DNA from: Abelmoschus esculentus
Taxonomy: Eukaryota; Streptophyta; Magnoliopsida; Malvales; Malvaceae
Direction: 5' to 3'
Assembly (NCBI GenBank): GCA_035048815.1
Contig: JAUCBN010000042.1
Span: 7,316,001-7,380,000 of the forward strand
Length of the DNA stretch: 64,000 bases
Below the pieces are notes generated by a model. That model was not told the origin of the DNA and made no database searches. It saw only the letters and a list, made by a program, of their open reading frames with translations. Shown piece after piece: positions 49,326 to 61,493 of this stretch (within the stretch, counting starts at the first letter, position 1; each line of letters starts with the position of its first letter). The position numbers and the translations under genes are program-made.

Positions 49326-50189
49326 AAAATGAATAATATTTGTATATGACCTAGTGATGAATATTAATCTTACGTTTTACATATCATATTATGATTAAGG
49401 ATTAAAATGATTTTAATTATTTTATTTGAATATTATATTAGATTTATTATTGTTCATGGGACATGATCTTTGTGTGTTTTTGATTGACTATTAATGTAGT
49501 GTCTTTCAATTTGTTTTAAACAAATTTTTATTCACAATGATTGTACTAATAACTTTTTTCTTGAGTAATTTATATGTCAACAAAAGAGATAAAGGTTCGT
49601 CTATCAAATCAAATTTATTAAATTTGGTTAAATTGGGGAAATGATGCATAGTTAAAAAGACGCAAGAAAGAAAAAAAATCTCCAAACCAAATAGTCGTTA
49701 AATTTTTGCTTGACTTTTGAATCCACAGAAGATAAGAAACCAAGATTTTAAAAATAAGAATATTGTTACTATCAATAAATTATTTTATTTTATTTTTACT
49801 ATTATTAAATTATTTTCATGACTAGCAATGAACAATCTTCATTTGAATTTAGAAGAATCAAAAGATATAATTCAGATGAAGTGACTATTATGTTAAATCT
49901 TAGAGCTATATGGCTAAAGATGATGATGCAAAGGTTGAAGTTGCAAGCATGGTGAGAATGAATAAGTTTATTTGGAATTCTAATTGCACTTGTGAGATCA
50001 GATTATTTAGATCTATTATATTTTTAATTCATGTTTTATAGTACATGAATTTGTATTAAGCCTTTAAACTAGTTTGTAAACATTGTGAGGATGCTATAGA
50101 TATGGTGTATTATAAGTCTAGATGACCTTTCTGAGTAGAAAACTTTATCCTGTGTAGGTCTAATAAAATACTTTATAGGTAAAAAAATA
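49326..50189. other. AT-rich DNA without a gene
   Basis: Nothing recognisable. Confidence 0.5.
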
Positions 50190-50423
50190 GGCATAAAGAT
50201 AATTTTAACCCTTAACGTTTATAATTTTTATTGTTATGACCCTTATTCTTTTTCTGGATAAATTTAGTCCCCAACCTATATATTTTTGACAAATAACTTA
50301 TTTTTTAACCATCAAGATATCTGAACAGTTAAAAATTTAATGATGATGGCATGTCATAGCATATGATAATATATTTTAAATGACATAATATCTAACCTAT
50401 CAAATACATATATATGTATATAT
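50190..50423 (+). mobile_element. One arm of the GGCATAAAG miniature transposon family, truncated
   Basis: It begins GGCATAAAGATAATTTTAAC and follows the arms at 62217 and 62505 closely. It ends where TGTGACACTCC begins at 50424, so an LTR-type insertion cut it. No second arm is found nearby. Confidence 0.8.
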
Positions 50424-53400
50424 TGTGACACTCCAAAATTGGGCTTAGAAGTTAGTGAATCGGTTTAGTCAGTTTGGCCTAGTTCGGGATTAAGTACTTG
50501 AAAAATTGTTTTTAATCGAAATAAATTATGGAAAATATCCTTGTAGCGACCCTCTATTTTTCTTAAAATAATAAGGGTAGTAAAAAAGGGTCACTAATGA
50601 AAAAGTGGAAATCAGGGTTTAAATTTAAAATTGATTTGAAAATGAGATTTAAGGGAGAATTAGAAATTAGGATTTAAATTTAAAATTGAAAAGAGGATTT
50701 TAGAAAACAAAATACAACTAGGGTTTGTGAAATTAAAGATTGAAAATCGGGATTTTGGGAACTTGAAATTAGGTTAAAAATGAAAATTAGGAATTTGAAA
50801 TTAAGAAGGGGAAATTGGAATTAGGGATTAAAAAACAAAGTGAAATGAGGGTTTAGAAAACATGCTCTTTTTGGAAAAAGAAAAAAAATGGAGTTGCCAC
50901 CGGTCACTTTGTCAGACCGGATACCGTAAAAAAAAACCCAGAGATTCGAAAAGATTTGAGTTCGAGAGTCGGTTACGATTTAAAACGGTATTAGCATTAA
51001 AAACCGCCCAAGAATTGGCACCTTTATAAAATAACCGCTTAATTAATTTTGGATTCTCCATTTTAAAGTGACATTTAAATTAATGTTTATTTAAATATTC
51101 GAATTAAGTTTTATTTTTTAACATGTTTTTATTCGAAGGCAACGCATACACCGTGACCACTGCGTTGAAACATGGGCCTGTTACGATAAAAAAAGACGTT
51201 ATCATTAGGTTCATTAATTAATGGGGCGTGTGATTATAAAAATAAAGCAAACATAGTATACAAAAAGATTACAACAAGTAAATACAAATAAAGATATAAC
51301 AAAACCAAGACATGATGGAGAAAAAGGCATACATGTGTGCAAACATAAGTAAGTACAAACATGAATATATAAAAAAGCTAAATAAAAGGAATAACATGTA
51401 CAAAATACATAAAAATAATTAAAGTACTTAAATGAAAATGCATGTCACATATGAAAAATAAAGTAAAATGCTTAAATAAAAGCATGACAAAATATGTGTA
51501 AATGCAAACATATAAAAAGATGAATGAAATGTACAAATAAATAAATAAAATAATTGATGCATGAATAACAAATGAAGTATAACATAAACAAAGTATATAG
51601 ACATAAATATAAGACGTGCATAGGAGAATAAATAATAAAAAGACTAAAATAAAGAAAATAACCACTGGAAAATAGACCAAAGTGAAAGAAAAACAAATTT
51701 TAGGTTAAAATCAAAAGAAATAAAAAGTTATTTTCGAACGGTGACTAAAATAGAATAATTAAAAAACAAAAAGGCCTCTGAAAGGTTATTTTAATGAGGG
51801 AAATGGCTTTAAAATAAACACGTAAACACAGAATGACCTTAAAATAATTAAACCATTATGAAAGTATGATTATAACACATTTGATGAACGAATCAAAAGA
51901 CGGGACAAAGCTTTGTGGACTCTGGGCGTAAGAACAGGAACACGGAGGGGTTTAAAGGGAAATAAGGCCATTTTAAAATAGGGGGCTTAGTATAAATGAC
52001 ATTTGAAAATTAAAATTAGCCTCCCTTTCTCATTATCACCAAACTGAAAGCTAAAACCTCCCCAAATGCTCTGTCTTATTCATCTCGTTTCCAAAAAACG
52101 ATGAACAACACTTGAATGTTCTTCGCTTTTTTCAGAAACCACCAATGAAAACCCATAAATTCACTATCCTTTCTAGATTTTGAAAGAGTTTAAAGGGAAA
52201 TAAGGTTATTTTAAAGGGAAATAAGGTCATTCTCGAAAGACGGGATAAAGCTTTGAGGACTCTAGGCGTAAGAACAAGAACACGAAGGAGTTTAAAGGGA
52301 AATAAGGTCATTTTAAATTAGGGGGCTTAGTATAAATGACATTTGAAAATTAAAATCAGCCCCCCTTTCTTATTTTCACCAAACTGAAAAGCTAAAACCT
52401 CCCCAAATGCTCTACCTTATTCATCTCGTTTTCAGAAAATGAAGAACAACACTTGAATGTTCTTTGTTTTTTCAGCAACCACCAACGAAAACCCAGAAAC
52501 TCACCGTTCTTTCCAGATCCCGGCCACTGCCAATAGTGACTGGAGAAATCAAAACATCCTTTTTTTTGCTTTTTCAAAACCAAAAACTTAGAGAACCAAA
52601 ACCCATTCAAAAGCCTTCAAAAAACAAAAAAAATCCATAAAAAAGTCTCTCCTTTAAGATCGGTCTAATCAAACCTCTTTCCTTTTGAAACAAAAAAGAA
52701 GTTTCTTTCGGATCGAAGAAAAAGAGATGGTTTTCTCCTTTCCTGGCTCACAACGACATCCCGAAGGCGTAAGGATTCTCTCCGGAGAAGGAAACCGAAA
52801 AGATATGTCTCAAACCCCAAAAGCTAAGACTCAGAACCCTAATTTTTATTTTGTGTTTATGGTATGCGAAAAAAAAGGAAAAAAAGCTATTACCACTGAA
52901 ATCTTTGGCTTTTTATTGATTTGAGTGGTGGGAGAGATCCTGATACAAGTGTTTGGTTTAGACTTTTATAGCCGATTACATGAAATTGGAAAAGGGAAAA
53001 AAACTAAATTTTCTCGTTGGTTCCCTTTGAATCTCGTTTGGTTGCCTCTGATATAGTTAGTGTAGACTCTGATGTTCTCTGAATCGGCCGAGCGCTTCTG
53101 AAATTACAATAATTTGTTACTATTTTTTCATCTCATCTTTTTATTTTTTTGCTCTTATTTTGTTTTGATCAAATCGCCTGCGACACTAGTTATAGTACTT
53201 AGTCATTGACTGTTGGTGTTTCATCATTTTATAATCTTTTATTTTTAATTTTTATTTTTAATAAAATCTTGTTTATTTTGGTTATCTCGTGTTTACTTAG
53301 TTTCCTCCTTTTGCGATTTCATCTAATTTATATTTTGAAAATTCATAAAAAAATCTTCCTACAAAGAACCTCATAGATCTATGTGTTGCGATAAAAAAGA

Positions 53401-53500
53401 AATGTCTACTGGAGTAACTCTTTAATTTTTTTAGATTTATAATTTTTTTTTTATTTTTTGATATTGTAAAATCTTTGAAAGAATATATTATTATTATTTT
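50424..53500 (+). mobile_element. LTR/leader-type repeat DNA, unclassified
   Basis: TGTGACACTCC (50424) looks like an LTR start, and TGTAGCGACCC (50542) like a second one. Text such as GAGTTGCCACCGG and GAGTCGGTTACGATTTAAAA recalls long plant LTR/leader repeats. A TATA-like GTATAAATGAC occurs at 51990 and 52330. Open frames at 52392-52610 (minus) and 52685-52924 (plus) have no domain, so no gene is called. The right end is uncertain. Confidence 0.45.
51895..52520 (+). repeat. Tandem duplication, period 340 bp
   Basis: The block from GACGGGACAAAGCTTTG (51899) to the end of the AAACCACCAA...CCCA text recurs 340 bp later (52239 onward). It includes the TATA-like site and the CTTGAATGTTCTT word. 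The copies are clearly alike but not identical. Confidence 0.88.
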
Positions 53501-55449
53501 GTTTATTAATAAGGTCGTCTGGTTTCAAGTTAAAAAAATTTAATGATTTCAATCCTGAATAGTGGTTGCAGCTACAAACTTTATAAGCCCAATTTAAGAT
53601 TTGGGATACACTCAAATATCACGGCATAAACTTTATAATTGAGTTCGAATTAATGATTTAAAAGTATAATTGAAATTAAAATAAAAAATTAGTGTTATAA
53701 TTAAAAAAATTAAAAACTTAATGATATAAATAATACAACATTCAAAGTTTAATAGTATACAATATAGTTTATCTAATAATTACAAAGTTTTATACTAAAA
53801 CAATAAAATCAACAATGTAAACACTCACATTTAACTCAGAACATTAACTCAGCTAAAAAAACAAACAAAAAAAATCAAATTTTATTAATAAAATAAATAC
53901 TCAAACTATACAATTTTTTTTATCGCATTTAATATGTCTTTTGTGTTTTAAAATTATCTCATTTAAAATATCTTGTTAAAAAATCAATAATTTTTACAAT
54001 GTATATATTTCTTTTTATTTTTTAATAAAATATAATTTATATTTTAAGGATAAAATTATTCTTTCAATTATTTTATATCATAATTTTTATACAAAATTTT
54101 TCATAAAGCTACGTGAAAAGTTAATAGTGAATGTCATAATTTTTTAGTTAAATATTTTTACGTATTATTCTACATTTATTTTTAGATCTCTATAAAAAAT
54201 AACATTGAATATTTGACACGTGTTTGACACAAAATTGATGGTGTGATGCAGCGGAAAGGACCAAACTGTTCAACTTATAAACTTTTTTATGGCTCTAAAC
54301 TTTTTATGAAGAAGGTTTATGCCGAATTCAAGAACTAAGAGTAAATAGATCTAGGAAATAAAAATATATAAAACCAAAATTGATTTTGATATAATAAAGA
54401 AGTTAAAAGATCAATTTGGAATAAATTTTTTAAGTCCTCAAGTCAAACCAAGAAGATAAAAATAATTTTCTAAGTATTTTTCAAAGTCAAGCTTATATTT
54501 TTGTTACAGGTGTTTCGATACCATCCATAATGGTATCGATGTCATGCTTAAAATTTCAAAGAATGTTTTCGAGTTTTTTCAAGCGTTCCGATACGATGAA
54601 AAATAGTTTTGATACAACCTACAAAATTTATTTTGCTTAAATAGAGTGTTTGAATTTTATTTTTGATTTTAAGCCAAAAGTTACAGTGTAGGTAGGAGAA
54701 CGCCAAAATACAAATAATGATTTAAGTAGATACATTGACAATTGAATCTATTACAGTTGAACGTGTACTTTTTGAGTGATCACAAATATTTATTAATACG
54801 AAAGATTCAATTCGATAATCTAAAATAGGATCGATCAACAAATAATAAATAATCCATAAAAAATATGCTATAAGAAAATGGATTGACTTATTAAATAAAA
54901 TTGAAAGTCTGATTTGCGAAACAAAAGATAGAGTGGGAAAGAAAAAATGGAGAGTAAGAGAACGTGGATGAAAGAAGACAAAGATGTGGAAGAGATCGAT
55001 GACTAGTCTTCAAATTGTCGTCGATGGTGATAAACAATCAAGAAAATATAATTATGTTTTCGAAATGCCATTTTGCAAATAAAATCTAAATGAATCCAAA
55101 TTTTCAAATACTAGTCCAATCTTTATATTATACTGAGGTATGCAAAGCAAAGTCTCATTCGACTTATTTAGATGATAGAATTTTCTGTATTATCTTGTAG
55201 ATGATAGTATTAGTTATAAAATTTAAGGTTTAGTCTTATTAATTTTGGTTAGTTATTTAAAAAAATTGAGGATATATTGGTTAAAAAATTTACAACTTGC
55301 ATCGTGCATATCGTTGAACATCATTAACACTAAATACCTTTAAATAAGCCTTATATTTTAAAAGAAAATACTCCCTTCATATTGATAGTATTCCTGAATA
55401 GCTTTAGGCTTAAAAGCCTAGAGATTATATCACGGGTCCAACTACTAAC
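53501..55449. other. AT-rich DNA with a possible degenerate LTR
   Basis: No gene. Between about 54240 and 55030, text such as GATGCAGCGGAAAGGACC resembles a copia LTR, and a hairpin TCGATACCAT...ATGGTATCGA lies at 54515-54539. The remainder is plain AT-rich sequence. Confidence 0.4.
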
Positions 55450-56423
55450 AGGTAGACCTGACAAACTTGATCCGAAAACCGAAACCCGAACTGATTTACC
55501 CGAACCGAAACCGAAACTAATGATTTAGCATGATCCGAAACCCGAATCAAAACCAAAACCAAAACCGATCCGAATTCTAGAAGAATCGATATAGACCCGT
55601 AACCGATTTGACCCGAACCGATTTTCACCCGAACCGAAAGTAACTCGAACTGAAAACAACCCGAAATTAACTTACTAAAAACTGATCTAAACCGAACATC
55701 AATCCGATTTTAACCCGATAATTGAGTCAAAGTGAATGAATAATATATTTTTACTATTGTTTATTTTTAACAATGTGATAAATAATTAAATAATATATAT
55801 TTTATTATCATTTTGTATTATGATAATACTAATTAATCACTACATCTGATAATAATTTAATTTTTAATATTATATTTCCTTCTTTAAAAATCAATTTATT
55901 TTTTGTTAAAATTTAGGGTGTTATAAAAATAACCAAAATGTTATTAATGAATCCATGTATTTACAAAAATGACATTATCCCTTAAATTATCAATACTGAC
56001 TTTACTCGAATAAAAGCTGAGGCAAAAATTTTCAAAACAATTCCAATATGAAATAAGAAAAATATATTTTTAAAAGAATATATGATTAATTCTATATATA
56101 ATATAGACGATTACATTTATACTTAAGTCAAACTCAAACCAAATTAACTTGAAAATTCAAAGATTGACCCAACTCGAACCGATCCGAATGACCCGACATG
56201 GACCTGACCCGAAAATATCCGATCTGATATTGATCCGACCTGAAAACAACTGATCCGATATTGACCCGAATCTCCGATCCGATATCTGAACTGAACAAAA
56301 TTATCATATAATCGAATTAAAACCGAAACCCGAATCGATCTGAACCGAATTTAAACCGAATGCAAACAAACCCAAAATGAACCGAACTGAAACAATCCAA
56401 ACCGAATGACTCGTTTTCTACCT
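55450..56423. mobile_element. Non-autonomous hAT-type DNA transposon (974 bp)
   Basis: A perfect 8-bp target duplication CTACTAAC (55442-55449 and 56424-56431) flanks termini AGGTAGA...TCTACCT. Both subterminal regions (55475-55730 and 56130-56410) are dense in CCGAA/CCCGA words, and the core is AT-rich. There is no transposase. The 8-bp duplication and repetitive subterminal words fit hAT. Confidence 0.85.
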
Positions 56424-56762
56424 CTACTAACAGGGTTGGTCCAAGTGATAAGCTGCTTGGTTCCGCTTAAGTAAGTCTCAGGTTTGAGACGTTATGTATG
56501 TAGAAAATCTCTACTAGGAGACTCACCCACCAAAGTTAGGTATGCCATGCGGGTCGATTTGGATTAGTCAGGCTAGACTTTGTAAACCAGAAAGCAATCC
56601 AAAAGAATATTATGGGTTAGATTAATGACTTGAAACATAATAGAAAAATGGGTGGTTATGATAGGATGAGACTATGACTAATGTAGTAAACCAAACACAT
56701 GATATAATTTTTCCTAATTAATATATCTATAACCCATTCCCCGTAAATTGGACATGAGAGAC

Positions 56763-57556
56763 TAGGTTGTAAATGAAACGAACGTTCGGTGAACCGTTCG
56801 ATGGGAAGTTCGTTTATGTTTGTTTATTTATTAAACGAACGAACATGAACAAGATTTTTCGTTCGTTTAGTTAAACGAACGAACATGAACAAAGGGCTCG
56901 TTCGTTCATTTATGTTCATGAATGTTCGGTAATCTGTTCATTTATGTTCGTTTATTTATGTTTGTTTATGTTCGTTTAATTTATTCACATATATCTAAGG
57001 GTGAGCATTAGATCATATAAGTCGAGTCAAAAAATTTTAAATTACTCGAGTTGATAAGTCTTAGTTTATGACTTGTTAAAAAACTTCCTTGTTATTATAA
57101 GCTAGCGGTGTTTATTGTTCTGTTAAACTGAGTTAATGAATCGAACTAAAACAAAACTATTTAAATATCAATTAAATTTTAGGTTTTATCTAATAATTAA
57201 GAGTTTTTTTTAATTATCGCCTAATTCGGTTTAAAATCAGTTGATTAGCTGAATTAATCGAATTAATCAAAAATATTAAATATTTAGCATCTTATATATG
57301 TTATTTATGTTTGTTTACGTTTATTTATATTCATTCGTTTACGTTCATTTATGTTTGTTCGTTTACGTTCGTTTATCATTTAAACGAACGAACATAAACA
57401 AACATAAACAAGCTACAATCCTTAATGAACGAACGAACACGAACAAGAAAATTCGTGTTCGTTTATGTTCGTGTTCGTTCGTTTGTTCGGTTAAAGTTAA
57501 ACGAACGAACACGAGCACAACCTCTTTCGTGTTCGTTCGATTCGTTTACAGCCCTA
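56763..57556. mobile_element. Non-autonomous hAT-type DNA transposon (794 bp)
   Basis: A perfect 8-bp duplication TGAGAGAC (56755-56762 and 57557-57564) flanks termini TAGGTTGTAAATGAAACGAA and, in reverse, TAGGGCTGTAAACGAATCGA. Both ends are packed with ACGAACGAACA-type words (56775-56980 and 57300-57545). An open frame at 57298-57648 is a product of these repeats. There is no transposase. Confidence 0.9.
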
Positions 57557-57830
57557 TGAGAGACAGTTCCACCACCCAGACACATGACATAGGGGGGTTT
57601 GGGGTTCAGTCCCCGCCAATTATTTTTTTCGTATACTACATAGAGTAAAACAATAAAAAATATAATTTATTTTAAAAAAGTATTTTGATCCTGCTAGTCT
57701 AGAAAAATTTTAAAATATATATTTTGATCCCCTTTATCAAAAATTTCTAGTTTCGCCTTGACCACCCCACTATTCCCCTCTCTACTAACTACACGAGAAT
57801 TCCTCCTCCACGTTTTTCGTTGAGTAAAAC
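57557..57830. other. Short intergenic spacer
   Basis: No gene seen. Confidence 0.5.
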
Positions 57831-58684
57831 ACATTTAGGGATGTAAAATATTAACCCGTCCTGAAAACCTAATTAAATTTGTTCGAGGCAAAACTTGGTT
57901 TGACCCGGGAATATGATAACCCGAACCTGATCTGTATCCGACTGTTCTTGATCCAAACTCGAGTTGGACCTGGTATTATAGTAACCAAACCCGAACTGTA
58001 TTCAACCGAGAATGACTTGAACCCGATTTTCACCTATTACTATAGACTGGAAACCTGACATGCATCCGATGAAACAAACCCGAACTCGAACTCGAGTCTG
58101 TCCTGTCAGATAATCGGTATTACCCGATTGAATTAACCCAAGACCTCATTTTACCTGACTTGTTTTGAATCCGACCTGATAAGTGACCCAGCTTGTTTTA
58201 AATCGACATATTATTGACCTGAATTAATATTAAAAAGACTTAATATTTACATTACGTATATATAATTAGATGAATTTAAAATATTAATAAATATAATTAG
58301 GCTTAAAAAATAGAATTGGACATGAGAATTAATTTAGGGATTAATATTTAAATTTAGTATTATATATTTAATTAAATTAATTTATTTACTATTTTTAAAT
58401 TTTAATATATTTAATTTTTATTATAATTTTAAATTAATATTTAATTAAGTAAAATTAAATTATTGAACTTAGAATTAATTAAGCTAAATTAAAATATAAA
58501 AACATAAACTTTAAAAAAAGTAAAAAAAAAAAACTAAAATGAAATGTGTAGATTTTTATTAAATTAATCTAAATTATGACTAAATTATATTAAACGAAAA
58601 TAATTGATAAAAAAATGAAAAGATAAAAAAAGAGGGAAAATAAGTCACTCATTTTTTAAGTTTGAGATTAATTTACTTTCAATG

Positions 58685-58815
58685 TAAAAATTTTGGAGGG
58701 ATATAAGTTACCCAAAATTTTGGAGGGAATTAGAAATAAGTTTTGATTATTATATAAAAATAGGTAAAAAACAAAATTTTGGAGGGAATTAATATATTTA
58801 GTAAATTTTGGAGGA
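58685..58815 (+). repeat. Interspersed AAATTTTGGAGG motif, four copies
   Basis: The word AAATTTTGGAGG occurs four times in about 130 bp inside the AT-rich core, at uneven spacing. Confidence 0.8.
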
Positions 58816-59239
58816 TTATTGCTATTATTATAACATCTAATCAAATAATAAACTTTGATTAAATATAAACAATTAAAAATATAAAAATGAGATTGAATTT
58901 AGATATTCATTTGACACTACTTTAGGTTGAGTAAAAAATTTTGCATATATTTATATAGACTGCGCCTAAAAAATTGAACCTCGCGCCGCTTTACACCTTA
59001 TTTTACAATTATTTCAATTTGGTTATAATCAATCAAAAATTAAGTTTTAAATTTTATTTTTTATTCGATTTGGTTCTCATTTAATTCAAACCAGATTATA
59101 TATTATAAAATTGTTTCAATTTGATAATAGGAAATTAGTTTAATGATTAGAGAATTGGTCTTACAGAACAAGTTTAATGATTTGGGCTTAAAGAATTAGT
59201 AATATGCATACATTAATTAAATGCATATACATTAATTCG

Positions 59240-59700
59240 TAAACAAATTAAATATATATGTTATATATATTAAATTATATTGTATATAACATATATATTA
59301 TATATTAAAGTATATTATATATACTATAAGTATATTATATATATTATATATAAGACATCAATACATAAAGTATAATATATGTAAGTATATTATATATATT
59401 AAAGTATATTATATACATAAATATATTTAATATATTATATAGACTATATTATATATTAATGTATACATCTAATATATATACATATATAAGTATACATATA
59501 TTAATGTATACTATATAATATATAAGTATACATATATACTTATATATTATATACATTTACATACGTATTATATATTTTTATATATATAGTATTATATATT
59601 CTATATTTTCATATATAATATCATTTCAAATATAGTATAAATTCTATATATAAAATATAATCTCTATATAATATAAATTCTATATATAAAATTTATTATA
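59240..59700. repeat. TA-rich low-complexity tract
   Basis: Nearly pure combinations of TATATA, TATTATA and AAGTATA. No gene. Confidence 0.9.
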
Positions 59701-60440
59701 TTTAGTATAAATTTCATATTTACATTTTTAAAATGTATTAAACTATATTGTATAGATATAAATTATAATGTATTAAAATAAATTAAAATTAAAATTTTCA
59801 TCAAATTTAACTATTATTAATTTATAATTTTTATAATTTAGTTCTTACAACTTTATTTTTATTTCAAATTGACTACTATTTATTTTTCAAATTTAGTTTA
59901 ATATTTTTAATAAGATGATATTTTATTTTATTAATGTTTATCCTTTTTAATTTAAAATTTTATTCTTTTTAGTTTAATATTTATTCCTTATTAATTTTTC
60001 TTTTTTGTAATTTAACTCAGTTTTTTAAGATATGAATTATTTGATGATATTTTTATTTAGTCTAGTACGTAATATTTATTTTTAATGGGATTCATGCTAG
60101 TTAAAGATGTTAGATATTAAATAATTAATTTGAAATAAATTATCAATCATTCAACCCAAACTCTATCGTTTATTTACTTAATTAGTTATTTGTACCAAAC
60201 TCAAACTTAATAATTTTAATTAATATGAATTTAAAACCCGAATTAATTCGACGTGAAATACAATCGTCCGGAAATGAACCTGTCAAGTATCTGATTTAGA
60301 CGCAACCTTTTGAACCCGACCTGAAATGGACCCAACCGGAAATGGATTTGCGCCTGACTTGAATCGAGTCAAAACATCAAATCAACCTAGAATGACATGT
60401 ATCTGATTTTAGACCTAATAATACATTACCTGAAACTCAT

Positions 60441-60949
60441 CCAAGTAATTGTGTTTAGACAATCATACGTGGCTTAAGGTCATAGGTTAATTAAGTATAT
60501 GAAAATTTTAACGATGTAAATATTTTTCGGGAGAGAATATTATGTGAACTATGTTCACCACGCCATCTATGGTCCAAGCAATCAGAACTGATTATCTTTA
60601 AATAACTATCTAATAACTACTCATCCACTAATTACATGTAGGAAAAAAATGATGATTCCCCTTAAAAAAATTAAGATGAACGATTCTAATTATTTAAGAC
60701 CACAAATAACATGATGAATAAAATTCACACAACAAATTTTCGTTTTTCGGACAAAGGCAATTTGGTTGAAGAAAAGACTAAATACAAATAATTCTAATTA
60801 AGATGAACGATTCTAATTATTTAAGACCACATATAACATCGCTTAAAGGACTTCACACTTTGTGTGCTGATTTGTTTGTTTATCAAAGGATTTGCAGAAA
60901 AGACTAAATTTGGTTGAAGAATCCAATCTCAAAGGCTTGAGCCTTGAAC
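60441..60949. other. Intergenic DNA downstream of the LysM gene
   Basis: No gene. A word of about 40 bases (AGATGAACGATTCTAATTAT and onward) occurs twice, near 60672 and 60801. Confidence 0.6.
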
Positions 60950-61037
60950 TTATCTCCTATTACATAACAAAGAAGAGGAGAAAATACAAATGGAAAAAAC
61001 AAAGTCTATTAGTTTAAACAATATTTCGTTGTAACAT

Positions 61038-61364
61038 CTATAGTTTGGTAGCAGTTGAAGAAACGATGCGAATAACAAGGCCTGGGAAAACATCGTCGGG
61101 ATCATTGATGTGAGGGTTGCGCTCCAGGATGAAAGGGTCACCGCACTTGTCGCTGATGGTGTGAAGGGTCTCCACTTCTCCGACCACGTAGATTTCATCA
61201 CAGGGTCGGTTTAGGAGCTGCCCCCCTTTCACTTCTGATACAGAGATGGAACCTATAAATATTACGAACAACAAGGCTACGGTACAGTACCACGAGGCTG
61301 CTTCGACTACCGCCCGGGGTTTCTTCATGCTATTGATTTTGGTTGAGGAAGAAGACGAAACCAT
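61038..61364 (-). CDS. Small LysM-domain protein with N-terminal membrane/signal segment
   Basis: Single-exon gene, 108 residues, stop TAG. A charged start (SMKKPRAVVEAASWY) leads to a hydrophobic segment (residues 27-43) that could be a signal peptide or anchor. A single LysM domain follows, about residues 57-101: YVVGEVETLHTISDKCGDP, then NPHINDPDDVFPGLVIRI. LysM domains bind N-acetylglucosamine-containing glycans such as chitin or peptidoglycan. This matches the family of short plant proteins annotated as peptidoglycan-binding LysM proteins, whose function is poorly known. I chose the ATG at 61364 (context TTTCCATGG). An upstream in-frame ATG at 61463 lies about where transcription should start, and a later Met13 is also possible. 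There is no kinase domain, so it is not a LysM receptor kinase. Confidence 0.9.
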   Translation of the reverse strand: MVSSSSSTKINSMKKPRAVVEAASWYCTVALLFVIFIGSISVSEVKGGQLLNRPCDEIYVVGEVETLHTISDKCGDPFILERNPHINDPDDVFPGLVIRIVSSTATKL

Positions 61365-61484
61365 GGAAATTAATAAGCAAAGAGAGATGAAGTGTTTTTT
61401 TTTTTGTTGAATCTGGATGAAACTGAAGGGAAAATGGAGGAATACAATTAGAAGAAAACACATACAAGTGCTTTCTAAACCCTA

Positions 61485-61493
61485 CTTTTATAG
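61485..61493 (-). promoter_or_regulatory. TATA box of the LysM gene, with adjacent telo-box
   Basis: On the minus strand CTATAAAAG lies about 120 bp before the ATG. It is followed by AGGGTTTAG, the reverse of the AAACCCTA telo-box found in many plant promoters. Confidence 0.65.

Larger units (their letters stand above)
57831..60440. mobile_element. Possible third hAT-like element with CCCGA subterminal words
   Basis: It starts near TAGGGATGTAAAA and is rich in ACCCGA/ACCTGA words to about 58230. A similar tract returns at 60235-60440. Between them is a very AT-rich core. I could not find a matching 8-bp duplication, so the boundaries are tentative. Confidence 0.45.

Noticed and set aside
51378..51696. 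Minus-strand open frames of 100 and 74 codons rich in Phe, Tyr and Ile
   Set aside because: Typical of AT-rich sequence read antisense; repetitive and without start context.
52685..52924. 79-codon open frame and the minus-strand frame at 52392-52610
   Set aside because: No recognisable domain, inside LTR/leader-type repeat DNA; low-complexity charged text.
57298..57648. 116-codon open frame rich in Tyr, Val and Phe
   Set aside because: Translation of the ACGAACGAACA subterminal repeats of the hAT-type element. It runs past the element's end into flanking DNA.
59240..59700. TA-rich tract considered as a replication origin or matrix-attachment region
   Set aside because: Only base composition supports it; TA expansions are common in plant intergenic DNA.
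61365..61463. N-terminal extension of the LysM protein from the upstream ATG at 61463
   Set aside because: The extra 33 residues start about where transcription is expected to begin from the TATA box, and would put a second hydrophobic stretch before the recognised N terminus. The ATG at 61364 has the better context.
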